Shown: in pieces, positions 36,468 through 45,710 of the stretch
How positions within the stretch are numbered: the first letter of the stretch is position 1
How the letters are laid out: the number at the start of each line of letters is the position of its first letter
Source of the DNA: Bartonella taylorii
Lineage (GTDB): Bacteria; Pseudomonadota; Alphaproteobacteria; Rhizobiales; Rhizobiaceae
Length of the DNA stretch: 64,000 nt
Direction of reading: 5' to 3'
Assembly: GCF_023920105.1 (NCBI RefSeq)
Contig: NZ_CP083693.1
Location: forward strand, 1,071,001-1,135,000
Translations under genes and position numbers: made by a program
Notes under the pieces: model-generated
The model's database searches: none
Told to the model about the DNA's origin: nothing
Seen by the model: the letters and a program-made list of their open reading frames with translations, nothing else

Positions 36468-37674
36468 TCATTCTGTTCCTCCATGCAGAGCATTGGCACG
36501 TGCGCGTTGAATGGCGTGAGCAACCGCACGACCGGTGGCAACAGGATCACGAGCGCCATTGACTTGCACTGTGACATTTTGATTGTGCGTGGTGGTGGAG
36601 CGGTCTTTCTCTCTGTGCTCTCTACCCGATGGATTTGCATGCCCCGCCCCCGCAAATTGTGCAATCGGTTGAATGGCTGTTTTGCCCCCAAGCCAACTTG
36701 GCAAATGAAACAGATCTGATAAATCAACGCTGCCAATCCATTCTCTGATGCGGCTTGGTAAAGATTTAAAAAAATCACTCAACTTTGTGATGGGTGCCAT
36801 AAAGCCATCAACAATCCAATTGGCCAAGTCTTCTCCCGCTTGTTCCATACCGGCTTTGGCATCATCAGAGAGCGTTTCGCGGGCAAAAAAGCTTCCTAAC
36901 CAGCCCCAAAAGTTGGAGAGACTTTGCTTAAAACCCTCCCACACATTGCCAAACCCTTGAGAAACAGCGCCAAGCCCATGTTTGAACTTTTGCCAATGTT
37001 CAGAGAAATCAAAAGCAGCGGCGATTATATTTTTCCAACGCGTAATGGTGGTGGTATCAGCACCAAAAAAGCGCATGACGGCTTCAAAGGCACGCCCAAG
37101 AGCGTGTGCTATTCCCCGTGCAAAGCCTTTGACAAAAGAAGAGAAACGATCCCAATATTTCCACACAGTAAAACCAGCAGCCACGATCACAGCCACAACA
37201 GCAGCAATCAGAGCCCCTATCGGGGTAAAAACAGCACCAACCACAGAAGAAATAGCCGCCCCAGCCACTTCTATCGCTGTCCCTACCAAACCAAAAGTAC
37301 TCACCAATGCCGCACCTGAAACCGCGATCCCCCGAAACGCAGCCACCAATAAAGTCATTGGTCGCAAAAGTTTGAGTGAACTTGCCCCAAGCCCTGCCAT
37401 CAATAGTTTCAAGGAACGCCCTGAAGCTGCTAAGCCTCGCCAGCTTGTTTTAAGCTTACCGCTCACACCAACAAGTTTGATCAAAGAGCCTATCAACTGT
37501 AGCAAGCCAAGGCGTGTCCCAGCAAAGGCAAAGCGCAACACACGCAGAGCAATGTTAAAAGCCATCAGAAATGCCTGCTTGATTGAGTTTAAAGACATTG
37601 CGTAATTTGGCAAAGCGTTTACCAATCTGATCACCCATCATATCAAAGGCGACAGCTGCTTTCGCAGCATAAAT
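36468..37674 (-). pseudogene. Phage tail tape measure protein, internally deleted
   Basis: The 36468-37634 frame encodes hydrophobic tape-measure C-terminal sequence (IALRVLRFAFAGTRLGLLQL, VFTPIGALIAAVVAVIVAAG, DLSDLFHLPSWLGGKTAIQP). At 37575-37674 the DNA instead matches the N-terminal part found at 121-250, in another frame (DQIGKRFAKLRNVFKLNQAG) and stopping soon after. So N-terminal and C-terminal pieces were joined by an out-of-frame deletion, and the homology ends abruptly at about 37674. Non-functional. Confidence 0.72.
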
Positions 37675-38191
37675 ACTGTGGCTTGACACTAAATTTTGTA
37701 CCAATTTATTTTTTCAAAGGGTTTTAAAGGAGCTCTCAAAAAAACCTTTATAAACATTCCTAAAACTTTTTGATTTTTTATAAGAATTTCTTAAAAAATC
37801 TTATCCTTTTATTAATTTTGAAATGGCAAAATCTAAACTATTTTTAGTATCTTTCACATTCTTTTCTTTTTTATCATAAGCTAATTAAGATTGTACTAAA
37901 TGATATTTAATATTAATAAAATATTTTATAACATAATGATATGAATTAATAATATTAAATTGATAAATTTTATAGTTTATAATAATATCTTACATAGAAT
38001 ATATAAGTAAAATTATAAAAATATTTTAGTAATAAATTTGTATTATAAAAACATTATGTATTTTATACATTGTTATTATTATGCTTTACATAGAAATAGA
38101 AATAATATATTTGTATTTAAAAATAAGCATCCATTTATTATCCTTCTTATAGCGGGAGACTTGTGGGAGTTATCAGGAGAAATAATATATT
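37675..38191. other. AT-rich spacer before the autotransporter
   Basis: About 510 bp of very AT-rich DNA with no gene. TTGTGGGAGTT and AGGAGA lie just before the autotransporter ATG; the latter (about 38176) is its probable ribosome site. Confidence 0.4.
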
Positions 38192-41100
38192 ATGTATAAA
38201 AAATACCCTTTATCGTGTACAATTGCTACAATTATGATGCTCTCTAGTGTCCCTTTTAGCGCGTATGCTGCTGAACTTTTAGCTAACGCTGGAGAAGATA
38301 TAACAGGTACCACGGGCGCAACTTATGAAAAAATTAAGGCAACAAGCACCGGTATAATCCATGGTAAAAGTTTAAAGGTTATTGGCCCTCTGACTCATTG
38401 GCAAACACCTTCTATAGCTGCTAATGGCGAACAAATAATAGATGAGAATGGTAACCCAGTAATGATTGATCATACTGCAGTACGTGGAACGGGTGTAGAA
38501 GCAATTGGTCCTAGCAGCCAAATTTATTTGGAAGATACAAACATTCAACGTGTAACGATTGGTCTTGATATAAAGGATAATAGTAAGATTAGAATAACTA
38601 ACGGCACCATTGACGCAGGACAAAACAGTGATCGCGAAATCGCTGGCATAAAAGTTGATAATCAAAGTACCGTTGAATTAAACAATGTAAGCATTGAGGT
38701 AACAAACGGACTGGGTGGCCAAATAAAAGATGGATCTATATTAAATATGACTGGTGGCTCCGTAAAGTCTTTTAAAAGTGGCATTTCCTTTGCCGACAGT
38801 ATGGGAGAAGACAACGAGCTAAAAGATGTAAAAATTAATGCCAAAGAAAATGGGATAATGACCGATGCAAGTGCTGTCACTTTAAAAAACATAAACGTTG
38901 AGAACGTACAAAAAGGTCTATATGCGGATAATGGTTCTCAAATAACAGTATCGGCTGGTTTATTCCAAGGAAAGAACCTTGGAATATATGCTGGAAACGG
39001 TAGTAATATTATTTTAAAAGATGGTGTTACAGTTCTCTCTACTCAAAATGGGATACAAGCAGAAAAACAAAAATCGAAAATTACGATGACAGGAGGAACT
39101 CTGTCCACAACTGGCTCACAATCAGCAGCCTATGCAAAATCTAGTGGACAAATTGATCTTATAGATGTTGTTGTAAATGCTGAAGGCAATGGACTACTAG
39201 TAGATGACCAAGAAGCAAAAATCACGATGACGGGAGGAACCCTAACCACAACTGGTTCGAAATTAGCGGTTCATGCAAAATCAAATGGACAGATTAATCT
39301 GAAAGATGTTGTTGTGAACGCTAGTAGTGATGGACTACTGGCAGACGATCAGGAAGCAAAAATCACAATGGTGGGAGGAACTCTAACCACAACTGGTTCG
39401 AAATTAGCGGTCCATGCAAAATCAAATGGACAGATTAATCTGAAAGATGTTGTTGTGAACGCTAGTAGTGATGGGCTACTGGCAGACGATCAGGAAGCAA
39501 AAATCACAATGGTGAGAGGAACTCTAACCACAACTGGTTCGAAACCAGCGGTCCATGCAAAATCAAATGGACAGATTAATCTGACAGATGTTGTTGTGAA
39601 CGCTAGTAGTGATGGGCTAAAAATGCAAGGTGATCAATCAAAGATTATACTAAAAAATTCAAAAGTTTTTGCTGATCTTTTATTAATAACCGCGGTTGAT
39701 ACAAAGTCCCCTGGGATATCTTACGTAACCGCAGATAACTCTACCCTAGAAGGCGGTGCAAGGATTTTAGTTAATGAATCCGACAAAGTCGATCAAACAT
39801 CTCTTAGTCTGATCAACGGCACAAAGTGGCTTTTAAAAATCAGTACACAAGAAAAAGACAATGCGGGCAATCTTCTTGATATTAGCAAAAGATCACTTTC
39901 TGAAGTTTCTGTACTTAATCTCAACAATAGTTCTATCACTTTTGATTCACCAATGGAAGGTCATTATCAAACATTGCATATAGGATCTGGCAAACCAGAT
40001 ACCACAGCTGTCTACAATGCAACAGAGAATGCAAAAATTTATTTAAACACTGAATGGAGTGATGGCATTACAATAGGCAACCAAAAGACCGATCGCCTCC
40101 TCATTCATGGTGATGTCTCAGGCACCACAACAGTTTATTTTCAAAACCGTTTAGAAAAAGAGGCTGTAACAGCAGACGATTCTGATCCTTTAAATACACG
40201 CGGTATTTCGCTGATTCAAGTTTCTGGAGAAGCGAATGAAAACTCTTTCAAACTAGAGAATAGCTATATCGCAATAAAAGGTTTGCCTTATAAATATATA
40301 CTTACTGCCTATGGACCAAAAGCAAACTATGGCCTAGCTAATGCGAACCAAAATTTGTTGGGAAGTAGTGATAATTTTTGGGATTTTCGCTTGCAAAATG
40401 CATTTCTGGATCCCGATTCAAAAGTGAAAGCAGTTCTCCCACAAGTAGCCAACTATTTTGTCATGCCAAATGCCCTATTCTATACTGGATTGACTGATAT
40501 GGTTAAACAAAATGCGCTTTTATCCAGTATGAGAACATATGCCTTGGGAAAAAACAAGGAGAAAAAAACCGGATTCTTCTTATACACCTATGGAAATACA
40601 GGAACTCTATCCTCTGAGAGCAGTCCTCGTAAATATGGTTATAGCGGTGCTGATATACGCTATGCTGCTCTCCAAGGGGGCATTGCATTACCTGCATTGA
40701 AAGGGAAAAATATCACGACACATCTTGGTCTTGTAGGAACCTATGGGCAAATATCTTTCACCCCAAAAGATATGCAAGATGCTGGGAAAAGCACGCTGGA
40801 TAAATGGTCACTCACAGCCTATGGCAGCATACAGCATGACAATGGGTTCTACATCGATACACTTTTATCCTATGGAATAATAAAAGGAGATATCACCAAT
40901 GCCATCATTGGCAAAACTGCAGAATTCAAAAATGCGAAGATGTTGAGTATCTCCACAACCGTTGGCAAACAATTTGCAACTGGAATGGAATCTTTAACCT
41001 TCGAACCCCAAATACAACTTGCCTACCAACATTTGACATTCGATACTCTTTCAGATGCTGATGGTTTTAAAGTTGATATGAATAATCCTCATCAATACTT

Positions 41101-41395
41101 AATCCGTGTTGGAGGGCATTTGACAAAAACCGTTGTCACCACCCAAAAGGGTCGTTTCATTTCCTTCTATGGAAAAGTAAATGCGATCAAAACTTTTGGC
41201 GATGATAAAGCGATACATATTGATAAAAATTATCAACTTGACACTATGGGAACTGCTATTGAAGGCGGACTTGGCATCAATGCACAATTATCTCAAAACA
41301 TCTCACTTTATGGCGATGTCAATTATCAACAAAAGCTTCAAAAAACTGGTATATCCGGAGCGAATTTTTCAGGCGGAATACGCTATCAGTTTTAA
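38192..41395 (+). CDS. Autotransporter adhesin (type Va secretion)
   Basis: 1067 residues. A signal peptide (MYKKYPLSCTIATIMMLSSV, cleavage after AYAA) precedes a passenger of right-handed beta-helix repeats (pectin-lyase/AIDA-like; GGTLTTTGS, DVVVNAS, DGLLADDQ) to about residue 500. Then come an autochaperone-like region and a C-terminal 12-strand barrel of ~270 residues ending GGIRYQF. It includes four tandem 47-residue units (39077-39640). Resembles the inducible autotransporters of Bartonella. The passenger would be displayed on the surface for host-cell binding; the exact ligand is not inferable. Confidence 0.85.
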   Translation: MYKKYPLSCTIATIMMLSSVPFSAYAAELLANAGEDITGTTGATYEKIKATSTGIIHGKSLKVIGPLTHWQTPSIAANGEQIIDENGNPVMIDHTAVRGTGVEAIGPSSQIYLEDTNIQRVTIGLDIKDNSKIRITNGTIDAGQNSDREIAGIKVDNQSTVELNNVSIEVTNGLGGQIKDGSILNMTGGSVKSFKSGISFADSMGEDNELKDVKINAKENGIMTDASAVTLKNINVENVQKGLYADNGSQITVSAGLFQGKNLGIYAGNGSNIILKDGVTVLSTQNGIQAEKQKSKITMTGGTLSTTGSQSAAYAKSSGQIDLIDVVVNAEGNGLLVDDQEAKITMTGGTLTTTGSKLAVHAKSNGQINLKDVVVNASSDGLLADDQEAKITMVGGTLTTTGSKLAVHAKSNGQINLKDVVVNASSDGLLADDQEAKITMVRGTLTTTGSKPAVHAKSNGQINLTDVVVNASSDGLKMQGDQSKIILKNSKVFADLLLITAVDTKSPGISYVTADNSTLEGGARILVNESDKVDQTSLSLINGTKWLLKISTQEKDNAGNLLDISKRSLSEVSVLNLNNSSITFDSPMEGHYQTLHIGSGKPDTTAVYNATENAKIYLNTEWSDGITIGNQKTDRLLIHGDVSGTTTVYFQNRLEKEAVTADDSDPLNTRGISLIQVSGEANENSFKLENSYIAIKGLPYKYILTAYGPKANYGLANANQNLLGSSDNFWDFRLQNAFLDPDSKVKAVLPQVANYFVMPNALFYTGLTDMVKQNALLSSMRTYALGKNKEKKTGFFLYTYGNTGTLSSESSPRKYGYSGADIRYAALQGGIALPALKGKNITTHLGLVGTYGQISFTPKDMQDAGKSTLDKWSLTAYGSIQHDNGFYIDTLLSYGIIKGDITNAIIGKTAEFKNAKMLSISTTVGKQFATGMESLTFEPQIQLAYQHLTFDTLSDADGFKVDMNNPHQYLIRVGGHLTKTVVTTQKGRFISFYGKVNAIKTFGDDKAIHIDKNYQLDTMGTAIEGGLGINAQLSQNISLYGDVNYQQKLQKTGISGANFSGGIRYQF
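39077..39640 (+). repeat. Four tandem 141-bp repeats in the autotransporter
   Basis: In-frame units beginning KITMTGGTLSTTG, KITMTGGTLTTTG, KITMVGGTLTTTG and KITMVRGTLTTTG, starting near 39077, 39218, 39359 and 39500. Units 2-4 are nearly identical at DNA level, unit 1 is more diverged. 47 codons per unit keeps the frame, so copy number can change without loss of the protein. Confidence 0.75.
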
Positions 41396-41445
41396 AATAC
41401 AAGACTGTAAAAACAAATGTATTTTATTCCATTTTTCTTAACAAA

Positions 41446-41472
41446 AAAAGGCAGCCAAATGTGCTGTCTTTT
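41446..41472 (+). terminator. Terminator of the autotransporter gene
   Basis: AAAAGGCAGC, 7-nt loop, GCTGTCTTTT: a hairpin flanked by A and T runs, about 50 bp after the stop. Confidence 0.6.
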
Positions 41473-41942
41473 CTATTTATAAAATCTGTTTTTCTCTCTT
41501 TTAAGCACAAGCAAAATATTTTGAAATTATCATGTATGATTGAAAAATTCTCACAACAGATTCTTCTTTTTCAAAGAATAGAACTTAGCATTTCTCGATA
41601 AATAAGCCATAAAAATAAAACTATGCTGTAAATACAGCATTATTTTATTATCTTGTTATTTTTTATAAATTTAAATCTCAAAACTCCACAACAAAAACTG
41701 CTGAATATAAAATTATAATCAAAAAATAGTATAACGATATCAGATAATTAATTTACTCTATAAGTCATCTGTATATCTCATAATCCAGTACGCCTCACAG
41801 AATAAAAATATATAGGATAAAATTCTCTACGCAAATTTATAGCGAAAAAACTCGGGACTACAAAAAATCTATATTGTAAAGACGATATCGAATATCTGCA
41901 AAGACTTAAAACAGAAAAAACTTCCACTTTTTTCTGTAAAAC
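41473..41942. other. Intergenic region with no gene seen
   Basis: About 470 bp of AT-rich sequence between the autotransporter and the convergent ABC operon. No ORF or RNA recognised. Confidence 0.4.
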
Positions 41943-42728
41943 CTATCCTACTCGTGCTTCTTTATAAGCAATTGGATCAATACTGGCTTCAAAAAACATC
42001 TTTGTATAGTCATTGTGCGCGTGTAAATTGCGCAAATCGTTATTGCTAAGCTCTTCAAGAATAATCCCTTTATGCATAATTCCAACACGTTCACAGATGT
42101 GTGCAACAACAGCAAGATCGTGGGATACCATCAAATAAGTGAGTTTTTTTTCCTCTCGTAACGATTTCAACAAGTTTAAAATTTCAGCCTGTACCGACAC
42201 ATCCAATGCAGATGTCGGCTCATCAAGCAGTAAAACCTCTGGCTCAATAATCAAAGCACGTGCAAGAGCAATACGCTGACGTTGTCCTCCAGACAACTCA
42301 TGCGGATAACGATAAAGAAAGGAAGAATCTAAACCAACTGAATTTAAAGCATCACGCACCCGCTCTTTTGGATTATCCATACCATGGATTTTGAGAGATT
42401 CAGAAAGAACCGTATGAACCATTTTTCTTGGATGAAGCGAAGCATAAGGATCTTGAAAAACCATTTGAATACGGCGCAGAAAATTCTTATTTCTTTTTTT
42501 TGCTACTTCCTCTCCATCAAAAATGAACCGCCCATTATAGTCTGGAATAAGCCCAACCAATGCATTCAAAATGGTTGATTTTCCACACCCTGATTCACCA
42601 ATCAAACCATAAGCTTCACCACGCTTAATATGAAAGTTGACATTTTTAACAACCGTCACTGCCTTATGCCTATGTCCAAAGGTCACATATAAATGAGAAA
42701 CATCAATAATATTCTCACAATTGGTCAT
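41943..42728 (-). CDS. Peptide-type ABC importer ATPase (DppF/OppF family)
   Basis: 261 residues with Walker A GESGCGKST, Q-loop QMVFQDPYASLHPRK, signature LSGGQRQRIALARAL and Walker B VLLLDEPTSALD. DppF/OppF-like. It lacks the usual C-terminal iron-sulphur/OppF extension, being rather short. It is last in the six-gene minus-strand locus and overlaps the preceding ATPase gene by 4 bp. Drives uptake of peptides or a related substrate with the second ATPase. Confidence 0.87.
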   Translation of the reverse strand: MTNCENIIDVSHLYVTFGHRHKAVTVVKNVNFHIKRGEAYGLIGESGCGKSTILNALVGLIPDYNGRFIFDGEEVAKKRNKNFLRRIQMVFQDPYASLHPRKMVHTVLSESLKIHGMDNPKERVRDALNSVGLDSSFLYRYPHELSGGQRQRIALARALIIEPEVLLLDEPTSALDVSVQAEILNLLKSLREEKKLTYLMVSHDLAVVAHICERVGIMHKGIILEELSNNDLRNLHAHNDYTKMFFEASIDPIAYKEARVG

Positions 42729-43600
42729 GGGGTAACTCCTTCAACACCATTAACAATCGTAGGATTGTGCAACCAATCAGGGTCACGTTCAGGAACAGCC
42801 AAAACATTAACAGGTTTATCAAGCCGTGGCAAACTCGCTAGCAGAGCTTTAGTATAAGGATGACAAGCCCGAGACAAATTACACGCAGGCAATTCTTCTA
42901 ACACGCGGCCTGCATACATAACCAAAACACGATCACAAAAATCAGCAATCATATTCAAATCATGACTAATAAAAATCAGTCCCATTCCAGATTCAGTCAC
43001 TAGCTCATCCAACACTGATAAAACCTGACGCCTTACTGTAATATCAAGCGCAGAGGTTGGCTCATCCGCAATAATTAAATCAGGTTTGGGAATGAGCATC
43101 ATAGCAATCATAACCCGCTGCCCCATCCCCCCCGATATTTCATGAGGGAATAATCGCATCACATGTTCTGGATCACGAATATGAACAGATTCTAACATAG
43201 AAATCGTCTTTTCTCGCGCATCAGCTTTTGAAACACGGTAATGAATACGATAAGCTTCCATAATCTGATCCCCAATCCGTATTAGTGGATTAAGTGAATA
43301 TTTAGGATCCTGTAAAATCATTGAAATACGCTTACCTCGGATAGCCCGCATCTGAGATTCACGCGCACTCAATAAATTGACATCATCAAAGCGCATTTTT
43401 TTAGCTTTGACAATTGCTGATTTTGGACTCAACTTGAGTATCGCGCGCCCAGTCATTGATTTTCCGGACCCAGATTCTCCAACAATTCCGATTTTTTCTT
43501 TTCCTACGGAAAAGCTAACACCACGCACAACTTCTGAAATGCCACGTCTTGTAGGAAAAGAAATACGTAAATCTTCTATCTCTAATAATTTTTTAGCCAT
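42725..43600 (-). CDS. Peptide-type ABC importer ATPase (DppD/OppD family)
   Basis: 291 residues, starting at MAKKLLEIEDLRISFPTRRG (ATG 43598-43600), which overlaps the upstream permease by 8 bp; an in-frame start 11 codons further up is unlikely. Walker A GESGSGKS, signature ISGGMGQRVMIAMML, Walker B LIIADEPTSALD. It ends with the OppD-type segment ALLASLPRLDKPV, slightly shorter than usual. Forms the ATPase pair with the downstream gene. Confidence 0.87.
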   Translation of the reverse strand: MAKKLLEIEDLRISFPTRRGISEVVRGVSFSVGKEKIGIVGESGSGKSMTGRAILKLSPKSAIVKAKKMRFDDVNLLSARESQMRAIRGKRISMILQDPKYSLNPLIRIGDQIMEAYRIHYRVSKADAREKTISMLESVHIRDPEHVMRLFPHEISGGMGQRVMIAMMLIPKPDLIIADEPTSALDITVRRQVLSVLDELVTESGMGLIFISHDLNMIADFCDRVLVMYAGRVLEELPACNLSRACHPYTKALLASLPRLDKPVNVLAVPERDPDWLHNPTIVNGVEGVTP

Positions 43601-44522
43601 TGCGTGGATCCAATACATCACGAAGCCCATCACCTAAAAGATTGAAGGCAAGGCTTGCTAACAATATCGCGCAACCTGGTATCGTCGCCAACCACCAATT
43701 TGTCATCAAAAATTCACGGCCAGACGAAAGCATTGCACCCCATTCTGGACTTGGGAGTTGAGCCCCCAATCCCAAAAAACCAAGACCAGCAGCTGTCAAA
43801 ATAATTCCAGACATATCTAACGTTAACCTTACAATCACTGAAGGAATACACATCGGTGCAATATGAAACAAAATAATCCGCCAAGTAGAGGCACCCTGTA
43901 AGCGAACTGCAGAGACATAATCAGATGAACGTATCGTCAAAGTTTCAGCACGCGCTAAACGCGCTATTGATGGCCATGCTGCAATTGAAATTGCAATAGA
44001 TGCATTTTCAATACCTGGTCCCAAGGCGGCTGAAAAAGCAAGAGCTAAAATCAAACTTGGAAAAGCGAGAAAAATATCGACAATGCGCATGAGAACGGTA
44101 TCAACCCATCCCCCTATATAGCCAGAGACAGTCCCAACGATCAACCCTATTGGCCCCACAATAATTGTAGTAAGAAAAACAATATAAAGAGTAATACGCG
44201 CACCAAAAACGATGCGACTAAAGATATCACGCCCCAATTCATCCGTTCCAAAATAATGCAACATAGATGGTGGCTGCAATCGGTGAACAAGATCATTGCT
44301 AAGAAAATCATGCGTAGCAATCCAAGGAGCAAAAAATGCACATATAACAATAATACAAATAATAATCAGACCAATTAAAGCCGAAAAATTATGAAAAAAT
44401 TTAATCAATGCATGATAAATCTTTTGCACATTTGCTTGAACTATTGACCGTGGAACAGACTCATTTAACCAACGCCCTAAAGAAAATGACGATTGCGATT
44501 TATGATGATTAAGTATTGTCAT
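43593..44522 (-). CDS. Peptide-type ABC importer permease (DppC/OppC family)
   Basis: 309 residues, about six membrane spans (FSALIGLIIICIIVICAFFA first). The periplasmic HYFGTDELGRDIFSRIVFGA motif is diagnostic of OppC/DppC, and the cytoplasmic EAA loop ARAETLTIRSSDYVSAVRLQ contacts the ATPases. Starts 2 bp after the partner permease. Confidence 0.88.
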   Translation of the reverse strand: MTILNHHKSQSSFSLGRWLNESVPRSIVQANVQKIYHALIKFFHNFSALIGLIIICIIVICAFFAPWIATHDFLSNDLVHRLQPPSMLHYFGTDELGRDIFSRIVFGARITLYIVFLTTIIVGPIGLIVGTVSGYIGGWVDTVLMRIVDIFLAFPSLILALAFSAALGPGIENASIAISIAAWPSIARLARAETLTIRSSDYVSAVRLQGASTWRIILFHIAPMCIPSVIVRLTLDMSGIILTAAGLGFLGLGAQLPSPEWGAMLSSGREFLMTNWWLATIPGCAILLASLAFNLLGDGLRDVLDPRNG

Positions 44523-44524
44523 AT

Positions 44525-45598
44525 TCAGCGTGTCCTTGGATCAAAGATTCGATAAAGCAAATCAGAAAATAAATTAATGGCGACAAAGAGAAACCCTACA
44601 AGCATAGTACATCCGACCACTGCATTCATATCTCCTGCTAAAAGAGCATTCGTCAAATAATGTCCAAATCCAGGCCAAGCAAAAACTGTCTCCGTTAACA
44701 CAGCACCTTCTAACAAAAAAGCGTAAGAAAGCGCGACAACAGTAATAATCTGAACAGCAGCATTGCGAAAAGCATGCCCCCACACCGTTCGAATCCAAGA
44801 TAACCCTTTCACACGCGCAGTAATGATATATTCTTGATTGAGCTGTTCAATCATAAACGCACGAGTCATACGACTAATATAGGCCATAGCACCGAAAGCT
44901 AATATTAAAGCAGGCATAATAATATGACTAAAGGCATTAGAAAAAGCATCCCACTGTCCTTGTCTAGCAGTGTCCCAAAGAAAAAAACCTGTTTTGGGCT
45001 CAAAAGAATATTCATAAATAAAATCAATCCGTCCTGGACCTCCAATCCAGCCAAGCTTGGCGTAAAATATTAATAGCGCCATTAACCCAAGCCAAAAAGT
45101 CGGAGTAGAATAACTCAGGAGTGTAAAAGTACGCACAAAGTAATCAATAAATGAATCGCGATACATTGCTGCAAAAACACCAAAAGGAATACCAAGACTC
45201 GTACCAATAACAATAGCAACTGTGGCGAGCTCTAATGTTGCAGGAAATACGCGCATAATATCTGTTAAAACAGGGCGCCCCGAGGTTAAGGCATCTCCAA
45301 AGTCAAACAAAAATATATTACGAAGATAATTCCAATACTGAACAGTCAATGGCTTATCAAGACCCAACTTATAAAACATTACATCATAAGCTTCCTGACT
45401 GATATTATCACCAAGAATAGCAAGAACGGGGTCTAAAGGAAGAAGATGACCAATAAAAAAAGTGATGGTGACCAAACCAAGCAACGTCACAAAAACTGAA
45501 ATAAGTAACTTCAGTCCCTTGAAAAAAAAATCCCATACAAACATTTTTTTCTGCTTCTGTGATACAGCTCTTTCAGATTCCGAAAATGGCAAAACCAT
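44525..45598 (-). CDS. Peptide-type ABC importer permease (DppB/OppB family)
   Basis: I choose the ATG at 45596-45598 (MVLPFSESERAV) since GGAGGGGG precedes it. 357 residues with six spans; FFIGHLLPLDPVLAILGDNI is the OppB/DppB N-terminal motif, and the EAA loop is RMTRAFMIEQLNQEYIITAR. Lies 112 bp downstream of the first binding-protein gene. Confidence 0.88.
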   Translation of the reverse strand: MVLPFSESERAVSQKQKKMFVWDFFFKGLKLLISVFVTLLGLVTITFFIGHLLPLDPVLAILGDNISQEAYDVMFYKLGLDKPLTVQYWNYLRNIFLFDFGDALTSGRPVLTDIMRVFPATLELATVAIVIGTSLGIPFGVFAAMYRDSFIDYFVRTFTLLSYSTPTFWLGLMALLIFYAKLGWIGGPGRIDFIYEYSFEPKTGFFLWDTARQGQWDAFSNAFSHIIMPALILAFGAMAYISRMTRAFMIEQLNQEYIITARVKGLSWIRTVWGHAFRNAAVQIITVVALSYAFLLEGAVLTETVFAWPGFGHYLTNALLAGDMNAVVGCTMLVGFLFVAINLFSDLLYRIFDPRTR

Positions 45599-45710
45599 TA
45601 TAATATCCCCCTCCATAGCTACTAAACATAAAGCTCACACCTTTTTATAAAATATCAAGCAAACCCTAATCAAGAATGCTCGACAATCTTTCTTCATACA
45701 AAGCCCGTTT

